DNA from: Nelumbo lutea | Taxonomy: Eukaryota; Streptophyta; Magnoliopsida; Proteales; Nelumbonaceae | NCBI GenBank assembly: GCA_022828595.1 | Contig: JAKGHH010000001.1 | Span: forward strand, 72,474,401 to 72,538,400 | Length of the DNA stretch: 64,000 bases | Direction of reading: 5' to 3' | Part shown: one piece after another, positions 47,231-56,668 of the stretch | How the letters are laid out: every line of letters starts with the position of its first letter | Position numbering within the stretch: position 1 is the stretch's first letter | Made by a program: the position numbers and the translations under genes | The notes under the pieces: generated by a model | What the model was told of the DNA's origin: nothing | The model's database searches: none | The model's input: the letters and a program-made list of their open reading frames with translations, nothing else

Positions 47231-48778
47231 ATGGAGTTTAAGGGTCAGGGAGAAAGTAGTTTTGGAAACCACGGTTATGGTAGTGTATCTGAAACCGGGT
47301 TTCAGATTACAACCATGAGATTTGATGGGTCAAATTATTTGGAGTGGGCGCAATCAACCATGATGGCTATTGGAGAAAGGGGAAAACTGGGTTACCTCTT
47401 GGGAGATGTGAAAGAACCTTCCAAGGAGGACCCAACATGCACCAAGTGGGTTCAAGAGAACTATTTAGTTATGGCATGGCTGTGTAATTCTATGCAGCCA
47501 CATATCAGCCGAAATTACTTGTGGGCAAAGACAGCCAAAAAGATATGGGATGTTGTGAAAGAAACATATTCCCAACCCATTAATGTTGCTAGAGCCTATG
47601 AACTGAAGTGTGAGGTGAACAGCCTTAAACAAGGAGAGAAGCCATTTTTTGTCTACTTCTCTACCTTGAAATCCTTGTGGCATGAGATTGACCATCTAGA
47701 GACCCTTGAGTGGGAGAGTCCCAAAGATGCACAGACTCACAGAAAGCAAGTCGAGATGAATAGGGTGTTTGAGTTTCTGGCTGGTTTGAATTCAGAATAT
47801 GACATTGTGCGACAACAGATATTGACAAGAGATAGTGTGACTCTTTCTCAAGCATACTCCCTAGTGCATAGTGAAGAGACCAGGAGGAAAGTCATGATGC
47901 AGCCTCAGCCCTCTTTCCCAACCTTGACAGCTATTAAACCCAAGCCAGGGGGTGACTTAGAAAGGGACCAGAAGAAGGAAGATAAACGGGATCCGGTATG
48001 TGAACATTGCAAGAAACCCAAGCACACAAAAGATACTTGTTGGAAGCTACATCCTCACTTGGTCCCAGCAAAACTAAGAAATAAGAAGGGTAATGCTCAT
48101 ATGGCAGTGAACACTGATTCAACATCCTCATCAGGCACATCCCTGGAGACTTTAGCTGCTGTTCGGGCTGCCCTCATACAGTTGGAAAAGGAAGTTGGGA
48201 GTTCAACTCAGCCATCTCAGTCACCATCAACTCCTGCCACATCTGCATTTGCACATTCAGGTACTCGAGCCTCAGCTTACCATGCTTCAGCTCCAGGTAA
48301 TACTAATCACTGTTGGGTAATAGATTCAAGTGCATCTGACCATATGACTAGCTTGCCATCTTTGTTCACTTCTTATCACTTGTCCTCTAGCCGAGATAGA
48401 GTATCCATTGCTGATGGCTCTCTTGTTCCCATTTCGGGCAAGGGGGACATCAAGCTATCGGATACTATCTCTTTATCTTCTGTCTTGCATGTTCCTAAGC
48501 TTGATACTAACCTGCTTTCAGTTAGTAGTATTACCAAACACATGAGCTGTTCAATAACCTTTTTCCCTGACCGATGTGTTTTTCAGGATTTGGAAACGAG
48601 GAAGGTGATTGGGATTGGCCGTGAGACGAACGGGATCTATCTACTTGGAGAGAGTTCTCGTTGGGAGGAGTCAGTGGATAAGAAGTCTTTTGTTTCCCAG
48701 TCTGTGAGTTCGGTTATACTTTGGCATAACCGATTAGGTCATTTGTCTTTTAAGTTCCTTCTCGGGTCCTTGATATGA
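47231..48778 (+). CDS. Element H gag-protease open frame (515 codons)
   Basis: An unbroken frame starting MEFKGQGESSFGNHGYG. Gag part (UBN2-like): ITTMRFDGSNYLEWAQSTMM, VMAWLCNSMQPHISRNY, FVYFSTLKSLWHEIDHLE and FEFLAGLNSEYDIVRQQIL. Zinc knuckle CEHCKKPKHTKDTC near residues 256-269. The Ser/Thr-rich linker is followed by protease WVIDSSASDHMTSLPS, in which the DSG triad is DSS. The zinc region starts LWHNRLGHLSFKFLL and then ends after GSLI at a stop, exactly where the integrase core should begin. Gag is probably still translatable. Confidence 0.88.
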   Translation: MEFKGQGESSFGNHGYGSVSETGFQITTMRFDGSNYLEWAQSTMMAIGERGKLGYLLGDVKEPSKEDPTCTKWVQENYLVMAWLCNSMQPHISRNYLWAKTAKKIWDVVKETYSQPINVARAYELKCEVNSLKQGEKPFFVYFSTLKSLWHEIDHLETLEWESPKDAQTHRKQVEMNRVFEFLAGLNSEYDIVRQQILTRDSVTLSQAYSLVHSEETRRKVMMQPQPSFPTLTAIKPKPGGDLERDQKKEDKRDPVCEHCKKPKHTKDTCWKLHPHLVPAKLRNKKGNAHMAVNTDSTSSSGTSLETLAAVRAALIQLEKEVGSSTQPSQSPSTPATSAFAHSGTRASAYHASAPGNTNHCWVIDSSASDHMTSLPSLFTSYHLSSSRDRVSIADGSLVPISGKGDIKLSDTISLSSVLHVPKLDTNLLSVSSITKHMSCSITFFPDRCVFQDLETRKVIGIGRETNGIYLLGESSRWEESVDKKSFVSQSVSSVILWHNRLGHLSFKFLLGSLI

Positions 48779-51079
48779 GAACCCCCTTTTCCCTTCTATA
48801 CCTAGACGAGGAGTTGTTCATTGTTCCCCTTAAAACCTTTGGTTGTACCTGTTTCGTTCAGCTTCTCGGGCCTCATCATTTCAAGTTTGAACCTAAGGCC
48901 TCCAACTGCATTTTCCTTGGTTATGCACAAACTCAAAAGGGTTATTGCTGCTATGATCCGGTTTTAGGGAAACGGTTTGTCTCCATGGATGTCACCTTCT
49001 TTGAGGAGACACCCTATTATCCTAGGGTTTCTCCTCAGGGGGAGAGCAGTGAGAGTGGGGCTGTTTTGAGTTTCTTTCCTCAGGGGGAGAGCAGTGAGAG
49101 TGGAAGTGGGGCCTATTCCACTAGGTAATGAAGGTTGTAGTGGTGAGGGTGGTCAGAGGGAGCCGGAGTTGAGAGTTTATCACAGGCAATGCAGGCAGGT
49201 TGATCCTAGTCTTCGACAGTCCCAACCAGCTCCAGTTCCTTCTGCGCCTCCAGATCCAGAGCCTACTGAGATACCTCTCACTGTTGCCACTTCCCCTCCT
49301 GTGGATGACCTTGATCTCCCTATTGCCATTCGCAAAGGGAAACAACATTGCACCACTTATACAGCTCACAGCATCTCACAGTTCTTATCCTATGATCGTC
49401 TATCACCATCTTACCGGTCCTATCTCACTTCCATTGCCGATGTCCCTATTCCAAGAATAGTGCAAGAAGCCTTATCAATTCCAGAATGGAAAGATGCAAT
49501 GCAAGTCGAAATGGATGCCCTATTGAAGAATAATACTTGGGCACTGGTTGACCCACCAAAAGGAAAGAAACCGGTGGGATACAGATGGGTGTTCACTGTG
49601 AACCATAATGCTGATGGCTCTATTGAAAGGTACAAAGCCCGGCTGATTGCAAAAGGGTTCACTCAGACTTATGGTATAGACTACTTGGAGACCTTTGCCC
49701 CAGTAGCCAAGATGACCACCATTCGAGTTTTGTTATCCCTTGCAGCAAATCATTCTTGGCCCCTGTTTCAGATGGATGTTAAAAATGTCTTTCTGAATGA
49801 AGACTTACAAGAAGAGGTTTACATGCAGTTGCCTCCTGGATTCTATGATACAGAGACAGGTAAGAAGGTTTAACGACTGAACAAGGCATTGTATGGTTTG
49901 AAGCAGTCACCTAGAGCCTGGTTTGATAGGTTCGGATTAGCCCTTGGAAGGCTTGGTTATGTACAGGCCCAATCAGATCATACACTATTCATCAAGAGGG
50001 TGGAGTCCTCTCTGACACTACTAGCAGTATATGTTGATGATATTGTGGTGATAGGAAATGACAATCATGAGATTGAATCCCTCAAACAGCTCCTTCATCA
50101 AGAGTTTGAGGTGAAAGATCTTGGCACACTACGGTACTTTTTGGGTATTGAGGTTGCTAGATCCAAGCAGGGGATTTTTATCTCTCAGAGAAAATATGTT
50201 CTAAATCTGTTGGCGGAAAATGGAAAGTTGGGTGTTAAGCCGGCCGATACACCCATCGAACAAAATCACAAGATTAGTGCAGAGGGTGGGGAGTCTCTTG
50301 AAGACAAAGTTATGTTCCAACGGTTGGTTGGAAATCTTCTATATCTCTGCCTCACTCGGCCGGATATCAACTATGCAGTTAGTGTTGTTAGACAGTACAT
50401 GCACTCCCCTAGAACTTCTCACCTTCTTGCGGCAGAGAGAATATTAGCATACTTGAAGAGATGCCCGGGTAGAGGTATATTGCTCAAGAACAATAATCAC
50501 ATGAGGGTGGAAGTCTATACAGATGCCGATTGGGCTGGAAGTGTTGATGACAGAAGGTCTACCTCTGGATATTGTACCCTGGTGAGAGGTAACCTTGTCT
50601 CTTTGAGGAGTAAAAAGCAGAGTGTTGTATCTCGCTCCAGTGCTGAAGCGGAATACAGGTCAATGGCTAATGGAGTGGCTGCAATCTTATGGCTGAGGTC
50701 ACTACTTGAAGAATTGGGTATTAACTATGAAAAGCCCTTAATGTTGTATTGTGATAATCAGGCAGCTATTAATATAGCCCACAACCCAGTGCAGCATGAC
50801 AGAACTAAACATATCGAAGTTGATCGACATTTTGTGCGAGAAAGGGTCACATCACAAGAAGTGTGTCTTCCGTACATCACATCTAATATGCAGCTCGTGG
50901 ATATCCTCACCAAGGTTGTACCAAGGAAGAAGTTAGAGATAGACCTATCCAAGTTGGGCATGATAGATATCTACTCCCAACTTGAGGGGAGTGTAGAGAA
51001 CACTAATGTGGGCCCCACTGCAGTGGTCCCCACTATGTTCGTAGGACAGCAGTGTAGTTATTTGTTTCAGTTATGGTAG
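48775..51079 (+). pseudogene. Element H RT and RNase H, after the integrase deletion
   Basis: The sequence resumes at MRTPFSLLYLDEELFIVPLK (the region C-terminal to the integrase core), so the D, D and E catalytic blocks are absent. Frameshift near 49110. 49094-49873 contains [20 protein letters not shown], then the [20 protein letters not shown] block and a stop at KKV. 49889-51079 contains [20 protein letters not shown], an intact YVDDIVVIGND near 50030 and RNase H (YTDADWAGSVDDRRSTSGYC, KHIEVDRHFVRERVTSQEVC), reading on into the 3' LTR. Confidence 0.87.
49034..49105 (+). repeat. Tandem duplication in the element H linker
   Basis: CTCAGGGGGAGAGCAGTGAG occurs twice, 45 nt apart, encoding PQGESSES twice. 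It lies just before the frameshift that separates the linker from RT. Confidence 0.8.
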
Positions 51080-51371
51080 TGTCAGTTTGAGTCAGTTTGT
51101 TAATTCAGTTGTTATTTATTTCAGTTTTTATTTACTTTATTTATTATGTAAGTACCAAGGGCAGATGTGTCCTTTCCATTATGTACTAAACATAACCTAT
51201 AAATATTAAGAGAGTGGCGGCAGCAGATCAGTAAGAATCAGTCCCTCCTTTCAACAACTTGTGTTCTCTTGTTTCTCTTCTATTCTCTCTCCTTTCTCTC
51301 ACTTTCTCTTCTGTTTTGCAAACCTAAAACCTTTTAGGATTCAAGACTGATTACAGTCTTGATCTTCTACT
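50992..51371 (+). repeat. 3' LTR of element H
   Basis: 380 bp, TGTAGAGAACACTAATG...CTTCTACT, preceded by the PPT CTTGAGGGGAG and followed by TAGAG. Confidence 0.94.
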
Positions 51372-51376
51372 TAGAG

Positions 51377-52141
51377 GAAACGGGCTTGATGGGGTGCAGG
51401 CCAGCAGATACTCCAATAGAACAGAATCATGGCCTGCAAGAATCAGTAGGGGAGGACTACTGTGATAGAGAGAGATACCAAAAATTGGTAGGGAAGCAGA
51501 TATACTTATCCCTCACTCGGCCAGATATTGCTTATGTTGTGAATGTTGTCAGTCAATTTATGCACTCTCCAAAGATCCCTCATATGAAAACAGTTGAAAG
51601 GATTCTCAGGTACTTGAAGACTTGCCCAGGAAAGGGAATTCTCTTCAGGAAAAACAATAGAATTGAAATTGAAGCTTATACTGATGCAGATTGGGTTGGT
51701 TTTGTGGGAGGCAGAAAATCAACTTCGGGATATTGTACATTTGTGGGAGGGAACCTAGTCACATGGCGCAGTAAGAAGCAGAATGTTGTGGCTAGATCAA
51801 GTGCAGAAGCAGAATACCGAGCTATGGCACACAAGGTGGCTGAACTCTTATGGCTCAGAACTCTTCTTAATGAGCTTGGTATTAAGGCTGAGGATCCTCT
51901 CAGGCTGTATTGTGATAATAAAGTTGCAATCAACATTGCCAACAATCCCATGCAGCATGACAAGACAAAACATCTTGAAATTGATCGACACTTTGTCAAA
52001 GAGAGAATTGTTTCAAGAGAACTCTGTGTGCCTTATACTCCATCAGAGATGCAAATTGCAAATGTATTGACTAAAGGGCTGGCAACAACAAAGTTCAGGG
52101 ACATACTTGGCAAGCTAAACATGATTGATATCCATGCTTAG
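51377..52141 (+). pseudogene. Element D RT end and RNase H
   Basis: Continuation of D after H: ETGLMGCRPADTPIEQ-type RT end, then RNase H YTDADWVGFVGGRKSTSGYC, SSAEAEYRAMAHKVAELLWL, NNPMQHDKTKHLEIDRHFVK and the terminal LGKLNMIDIHA with its natural stop. The stretch from 51377 to 52141 is uninterrupted, so this is the best-preserved RNase H of the D/C family here. Confidence 0.88.
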
Positions 52142-52153
52142 CTTGAGGGGGAG

Positions 52154-52456
52154 TGTTAGAATGTTGAATGATGTCTCTTTATATGAGTGTTCGGCTTATA
52201 AGAGTTCTTATTAGCCCATACTTAAGTTCAAGCTATTCTATAACTGGGCTTGTGTTAATGGGCCTAAGCTTATTTAATGTTTTAAGTTACTGGGTGTCCC
52301 ATCACTAATCAGGGGCGTTCCAGTAATTACTTATATCTTGTACTACATTCAAATATAAATAATAACATGGTCGACTAGCTAGGTAAATTCGACATTCCAG
52401 CATCTCTTCTTCTTCTTCTCCTTTCTGCTACTTCGGCTACAGTAGTTTAGCTTTCA
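52154..52456 (+). repeat. 3' LTR of element D
   Basis: 303 bp. The dyad at 52370-52393 is partly decayed (GTCGACTA ... AAATTCGAC). Confidence 0.94.
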
Positions 52457-54407
52457 GTGTTCAAAGTGTTTTTAAAGTATTCAGCTGCATTGTCCGATCT
52501 GAATTATTTAACTTTCTTTTCAAAGTGGGTTCCAACCATCTTACAAAACATCATAGTGATTCTAGAAACTTTCTCACATTCTTTCATAAGATAAACCCAA
52601 GTACACCACGAGAAGTAATCAATAAAACTGATAAAATAGTGATAGCCATCCATAGAAACAATGGGTGAAGGACCCCACACATTAGAGTGAACTAAATCAA
52701 AAAAGGTAGTAACATTACTAATAGAACTTAGATAGTTTGCCTTACAGTGTTTTGCCAACTAGCACACATCACAAATTAGACTTTAAACAAATACATTTTC
52801 AAAGAGTTCTGGTAACAGAACTTTCAACAATGAGAAGGACATATGACCTAATCTAGCATGCCAAGTGAAAAGGATTGTGTTTGGCTTCTTGTTACTGCTA
52901 CCACTAGTAGAAGCCTTTAGAATTGAGTTGGCATCATCATCATGGTAGTAGAGGCCACTAACTTCACGACCACTCCCAATCGTTTGCCACGTCAGCTGGT
53001 CCAAGAAAACACAATGAGTGGGAAAAAAGGTTACAACACAATCTAGGGTTTTGATTATTTTTTAGACTAAAAGTAAATTAGTGGTGAAGTTTGGAAGACG
53101 TAGGGCAGGTTTGATAAGAATTCCCTTTCTTAGTTGAATGTCTCCCTTTCCAGAAACAATGGAAAGAGAACCATCAAAAATCTTTACCTTATCATGCCCA
53201 GATGAGAGATTGTAAGAAGTGAATAAAGAAGATGAATTTGTCATGTGCTCAGAGAATCCTAAGTCAATAACCCAAGATTTTGATGAAGATGACTAAATAA
53301 CACTAAGGGAAGTTGTTATACCTGTCTTTGCAAATTGGGAGGAAGCAATGGATGATTGTTTCAACCAAGCCATAGCCCAGTTGAGGATATCTACCTCTAC
53401 GGCTGTGAACTCTAGGAAGCTATTTGGTGAAGTAGTGGTTTGTCCCACTTTGGAAGAGCTGGTACCGTTGCCTTTAGAATCTCCATCTATAACATTTGGG
53501 TTGGCAACATAGCCTGAACTGTAGTTGGGACCCTTGTTTGGCTTCTTGCCCTTCCTCAATGCTGTTGGTTTCAAGTGTGGATGGAGAATCCAGAAAGTAT
53601 CCTTAACATACCTCTCTCCCCCACAATGTGAACACTTCAAGTTCTTCTTATCAGTCCTTTTCGCACCCCTGGAGGTGCTGGAAACAAGTGTAAACTGCTC
53701 ACTAGATTGAAGTGGAACACCGATTCCCCTTTCTTTCCTCCTCATCTCCTCATTTCCTAGTCAGGTAGAACACATGATGCAAACCTGGAAGTTCATCTCT
53801 CCCCAAAATTTGAGCTCTAATGCTTTCATATGAGTGATCCAAACCAGGTAGGAACTTGAATATTCTTCCTTCTTCAATTTGCTTGTCATGCCTTTCTTTG
53901 TCATTGGTGCCATCCCACTCAAGAACTAAATGGCGATCGAGCACTTCCCATAAGCCTTCTAATGTAGCAAAATAAGTTGCTACAATCAAGTCCCCTTAAG
54001 TCAAACGAAAGATGTCTTGATTTAGCCTGTAAATCCTTGCTATATTTTTCTTTTAACCATAAGTGTTGTACAGTTTCTCCCAAATCTTGTAGGTTGTTGT
54101 ATAATGTTGAACAGTCCTCGCAATTTTGAGAGTCATAGAAGTCATCAACCATGACACCACAGTTGCATTTTCCCTACACGAAGTCCTATAATTTGGTTCA
54201 TCTTCCTTGGACTCCTTAATATTCCCATCGATGTAGCCTTTGTGGTCCATGACTCACTATGGACCATCTTGTCGAAATGGCCTATTCCCTATAGTTGTAT
54301 TCATCTAGCTTCACATTAGCAATTTGCACCATAGGATTTCCAAGGTGAATAACATTGTCAACAGTCCTAGAGCCTCCAGAGGATACCTCACTAGTACTGG
54401 AAGACAT
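52457..54407 (-). pseudogene. Element E gag, protease and integrase N-terminal part
   Basis: Minus strand from the start MSSSTSEVSSGGSRTVDNVI (54407). A stop follows NYRE near 54290. Gag blocks are at 54250-54053 and 53989-53750 (YFATLEGLWEVLDRHLVLEW, DKQIEEGRIFKFLPGLDHSY). The zinc knuckle near 53650 reads CSHCGGERYVKDTF, so the His and the last Cys are lost. The protease site near 53270 reads WVIDLGFSEHMT, with DSG changed to DLG. The integrase zinc region is at 53004-52783, and DLVHSNVWGPSPIVSMDGYH (Asp changed to Asn) lies near 52690. Element D interrupts it at 52456. Confidence 0.85.
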
Positions 54408-54435
54408 TATGAACTCACTCGAAGTAATACCCTGT

Positions 54436-54570
54436 AGCAAGTAGTCGACTGCTACTTGTTAGTAGTCGACTATTAGACGAAAAGATTTCTTAGTAGTTGA
54501 CTACTAACAGTAACCTGCTGTTAGTAGTCGACTACTACACGAAGAGATTTCTTAGTAGTCGACTACTACC
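54436..54570. repeat. Array of GTCGAC-centred palindromes in the leader of element E
   Basis: Five copies of a palindrome close to TAGTAGTCGACTACTA: about 54439-54456 (partial), 54460-54475 (one change), 54491-54506 (TTGAC variant), 54522-54537 (perfect) and 54553-54568 (perfect). Two copies lie in repeats that begin GAAAAGATTTCTTAGTAG or GAAGAGATTTCTTAGTAG, 62 bp apart. They are located between the gag start and the PBS of element E. Confidence 0.85.
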
Positions 54571-54951
54571 TTAGCAGAACTCAGAACAACAGCAAGAGAA
54601 AAGAACTAACAGCACTCCCCTTTACTCAAGCTTCCCAAACAAGCTTGGCTAGACTGTGAACCAAACTCTTGGACTGATACTACTGGAAGTCCAGTGGCTA
54701 GACCTGTTAAATAGGTCTTTCTAGTAGTCCATACGACTACTCTACAGTTTCTTGCCCTACCTGGGCATACCAGCAACTATTCTGGGTCTCCTTGGAGTTT
54801 TTCCAAGGACAAACCCCAAAAAACCTTCAGCCAACCACAACCAGCTGAAAAACTCCTTGTTAATCCAACAATAAAAGAGAAAACTTAAGACGAAAGATGA
54901 GGTGAAGAAGATAGGCCAGCAGAATGAGATCGACTTGATGCTCCGATACCA

Positions 54952-55212
54952 TGTTTGTATTCTGATTCAAGAAGAAGAAGAAATTTAGAATAGGACAGCT
55001 TAACTCTATCCAGCCCATCAAACTGATATTTATATTAGGGCAACACTAAAACACATAAGATTACAACTTTACCCCCCATTAGTAAGGGATGGAGTAACAT
55101 AAAATAAGGAAGCCCAAGTTCATTAACACTTAATAACATAAGTATAGCCCAACAAGAAATAGGAAGACATAACACAAATGGGCCAAGGCCCACACTGTCA
55201 AGTCCCACAACA
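54952..55212 (-). repeat. 5' LTR of element E
   Basis: 261 bp, TGTTTGTATT...CCCACAACA in plus coordinates. It lacks about 19 bp of the AG-rich tract found in the left copy. Confidence 0.9.
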
Positions 55213-55800
55213 CTACATAATCCTGTAAGAGCAGCAAGGAGCTCTACTTTCACAGAGCTGGCTTCACCTATTGGACCACTGTAAACTCAAATTAAATCGC
55301 CCTTAAAGGACTTTATGACCCCCCAATACCAGCAGGGCCAGGGCTAATGAGCTGCCATCAAAGAATAATCTTAATTCTGTGGAGTTGCAGCACAAAGGTC
55401 TGCACTGATGCTGCACCACTGGAGAAGAAGATAAGAGTTGAGATAAGTTTCTGTCAAGGTCAATCCAAGAGAAGCCAGCAAATTCTCTACAGATTGAGGC
55501 CCAGGATTTGCACAGATTGACAATTCTAGATTGAATTTCCTGAGGCAACCTGAACCTATTTTCGAAGATTGTAAGATTCCTCTCTTCCCAAATTCCCCAT
55601 ATAACTGCATGAGGGATAAGATTCCAGAAAACTTTTCCCCTTTTACCCAAGCCCCCACACCTCCTTTGCCAAAAAAATCAAGAATGTGCCAAGGGGTGAC
55701 CCAAGAGAGGCCAACCAGAGAGAAAATTTTAATCAAACTCCCACTCATCAAAATGTTAAAAAGTGTAACATATCTTTGTAATATACACATAACCTGAAGT
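55213..55800 (-). mobile_element. LINE fragment: region before and start of RNase H
   Basis: Minus strand. WVTPWHILDFFGKGGVGAWV then, in a shifted frame, VFWNLIPHAVIWGIWEERNL and TIFENR (the zf-RVT end typical of plant LINEs), a linker, and RLFFDGSSLALA with GPIGEASSVKVELLAALTGL (start of the RNase H domain). It continues in 39424-38727 after element E. It is 5' truncated and frame-broken. Confidence 0.75.
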
Positions 55801-56212
55801 GGATTATCCCATTTAGATTTCTTAGGCTACAAGATCAACCAAACAGAAAATTTTTGAGTGATCAATCTGTTCAGTAGTTCTATGAAGAAAAGACTACAGA
55901 TTGAATAGTTATAGTTCCACCCCTGCTCAACGCATGTACTAGAAGGACATGGTTTGAAGTCCCTATGGTCTACCTATAAATACCTTGGATATCTTATAAA
56001 TATGATAGAAACAGCATAATGTTAGAAGCGATCTAAATAGGATATATTAATATTTGCAAAAAGCAACAAGGAAAAGTAAAGATTTCATCACCAAAACAAA
56101 GATAGATAATACCAAAAGTTGTCAAACACATCAATTACCCAAGAACAGAAAGACATCAACTAACCACATAGCAATAAGGCCAGTAAATTCTGATCGCAGA
56201 AAAGCAAGTTAC
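55801..56212. other. Intron sequence next to the HT1 donor site
   Basis: No element or gene recognised. Confidence 0.4.
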
Positions 56213-56668
56213 CTTCTCTGAGACTGCAAATGCTGCCTGCACAGGGGTCATTCCTTGAAATGGAAGCAGCGCTGTTGTGAGCTCCCAAAGCACAATGCCA
56301 AAGCTATATACATCAACTTTCTTAGTATATTGTTTCTCCTTGATCATCTCTGGGGCCATCCAACGGTAAGTACCCATGTTTCCTTTAGATGCTCGGCACT
56401 GTGTTTCCAAACATGAAGTACCAAAATCTGCCACCTTAACCCGCATCTCATCATTCAGGAGTAAATTGTTGGACTTCAGGTCTCTATGAATCACTCCTTG
56501 TGAGTGAAGGTATTGCATGCCTCGAGAGATATCAAGAGCTAACCTTAAAATTGTTTCAATTGAGAGGGAGTAAGGTTCCTTCTTGTTGAGATACATCCTA
56601 AGAGTTCCTTGAGACATGTACTCTGTGATGATGCAGTACACGGGAGGCCTTTTACAAGCTGCAATGAA
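56213..56668 (-). CDS. HT1: HT1-like Raf-type protein kinase, kinase-core exon
   Basis: 152 codons, phase 0 at both ends. The acceptor is CTTCTTTTACAG|TTCATT and the donor GAGAAG|GTAACT. It encodes kinase subdomains V to X: FIAACKRPPVYCIITEYMSQ, then GVIHRDLKSNNLLL (catalytic HRD loop), KVADFGTSCLE (DFG), GTYRWMAPEM (APE) and DVYSFGIVLWELTTALLPFQ. All catalytic-loop residues are intact. I recognise HT1, a group C Raf-like kinase. In Arabidopsis, MPK4/MPK12 act on HT1, and HT1 acts with CBC1/CBC2 in CO2 control of stomata. The N-lobe with the ATP-binding Lys is not in the window and must lie beyond 64000. A close paralogue in the same Raf subgroup is possible. Confidence 0.9.

Larger units (their letters stand above)
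46080..51371 (+). mobile_element. Copia element H, innermost insertion (integrase-deleted, TG...CT termini)
   Basis: 5' LTR 46080-46458 and 3' LTR 50992-51371, with a perfect duplication TAGAG (46075-46079 and 51372-51376). Removing H plus one TAGAG restores the RT frame of element D (DLLE|ETGLMGC). The LTR ends are TGTAGA...TCTACT, a non-canonical TG-CT pair present in both LTRs. The PBS reads TGGTATTAGAGC (46459-46470). The internal region has gag, protease, RT and RNase H but lacks the integrase core. The LTRs differ at only a few positions. Confidence 0.95.
42097..52456 (+). mobile_element. Copia element D, inserted in E and interrupted by H
   Basis: 5' LTR 42097-42399 and 3' LTR 52154-52456, both 303 bp, with a perfect duplication GTGTT (42092-42096 and 52457-52461). 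PBS TGGTATCAGAGC is at 42400-42411, and the PPT GCTTGAGGGGGAG precedes 52154. About a dozen LTR-LTR differences are visible. It belongs to the same family as C. Most of gag and part of RT are deleted, so it was or became non-autonomous. Confidence 0.95.
39425..55212 (-). mobile_element. Copia element E, inserted in the LINE and interrupted by D
   Basis: Left LTR 39425-39704 and right LTR 54952-55212 (TGTTTGTATT...CCCACAACA). The PBS complement GCTCCGATACCA (one change from the usual) is at 54940-54951, and the PPT complement CTCCCCCTCAAGC follows the left LTR. It interrupts the LINE RNase H (AALTGLC | IARTLGL). The flanks (CAATA and CTACA) do not match, so no target duplication can be claimed. 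Its coding region is split at 42096/52457 by element D. Confidence 0.9.
11978..56212 (-). other. HT1: 44,235-bp intron of the HT1-like gene, filled with nested retrotransposons
   Basis: The donor is AGAAG|GTAACTTG (GT at 56212-56211) and the acceptor TGGCAG|AATGAA (AG at 11979-11978). Both sides are phase 0 and reconstruct an uninterrupted kinase subdomain X-XI junction, AFAVSEK|NERPQLP. Adding up the delimited insertions (solo LTR 253 bp, A complex 16.1 kb, F 5.6 kb, E complex 15.8 kb) leaves roughly 6.5 kb of other sequence, including LINE fragments. Minus-strand elements (B, C, E, solo LTRs, LINE) are in sense with the kinase transcript. A, D, F and H are antisense. Confidence 0.85.

Noticed and set aside
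11729..56668. Reading the two kinase pieces as separate pseudogene fragments
   Set aside because: Both pieces are free of stops, have consensus splice borders in matching phase, and join at the expected point of subdomains X-XI, so one gene with a giant intron is the simpler reading.
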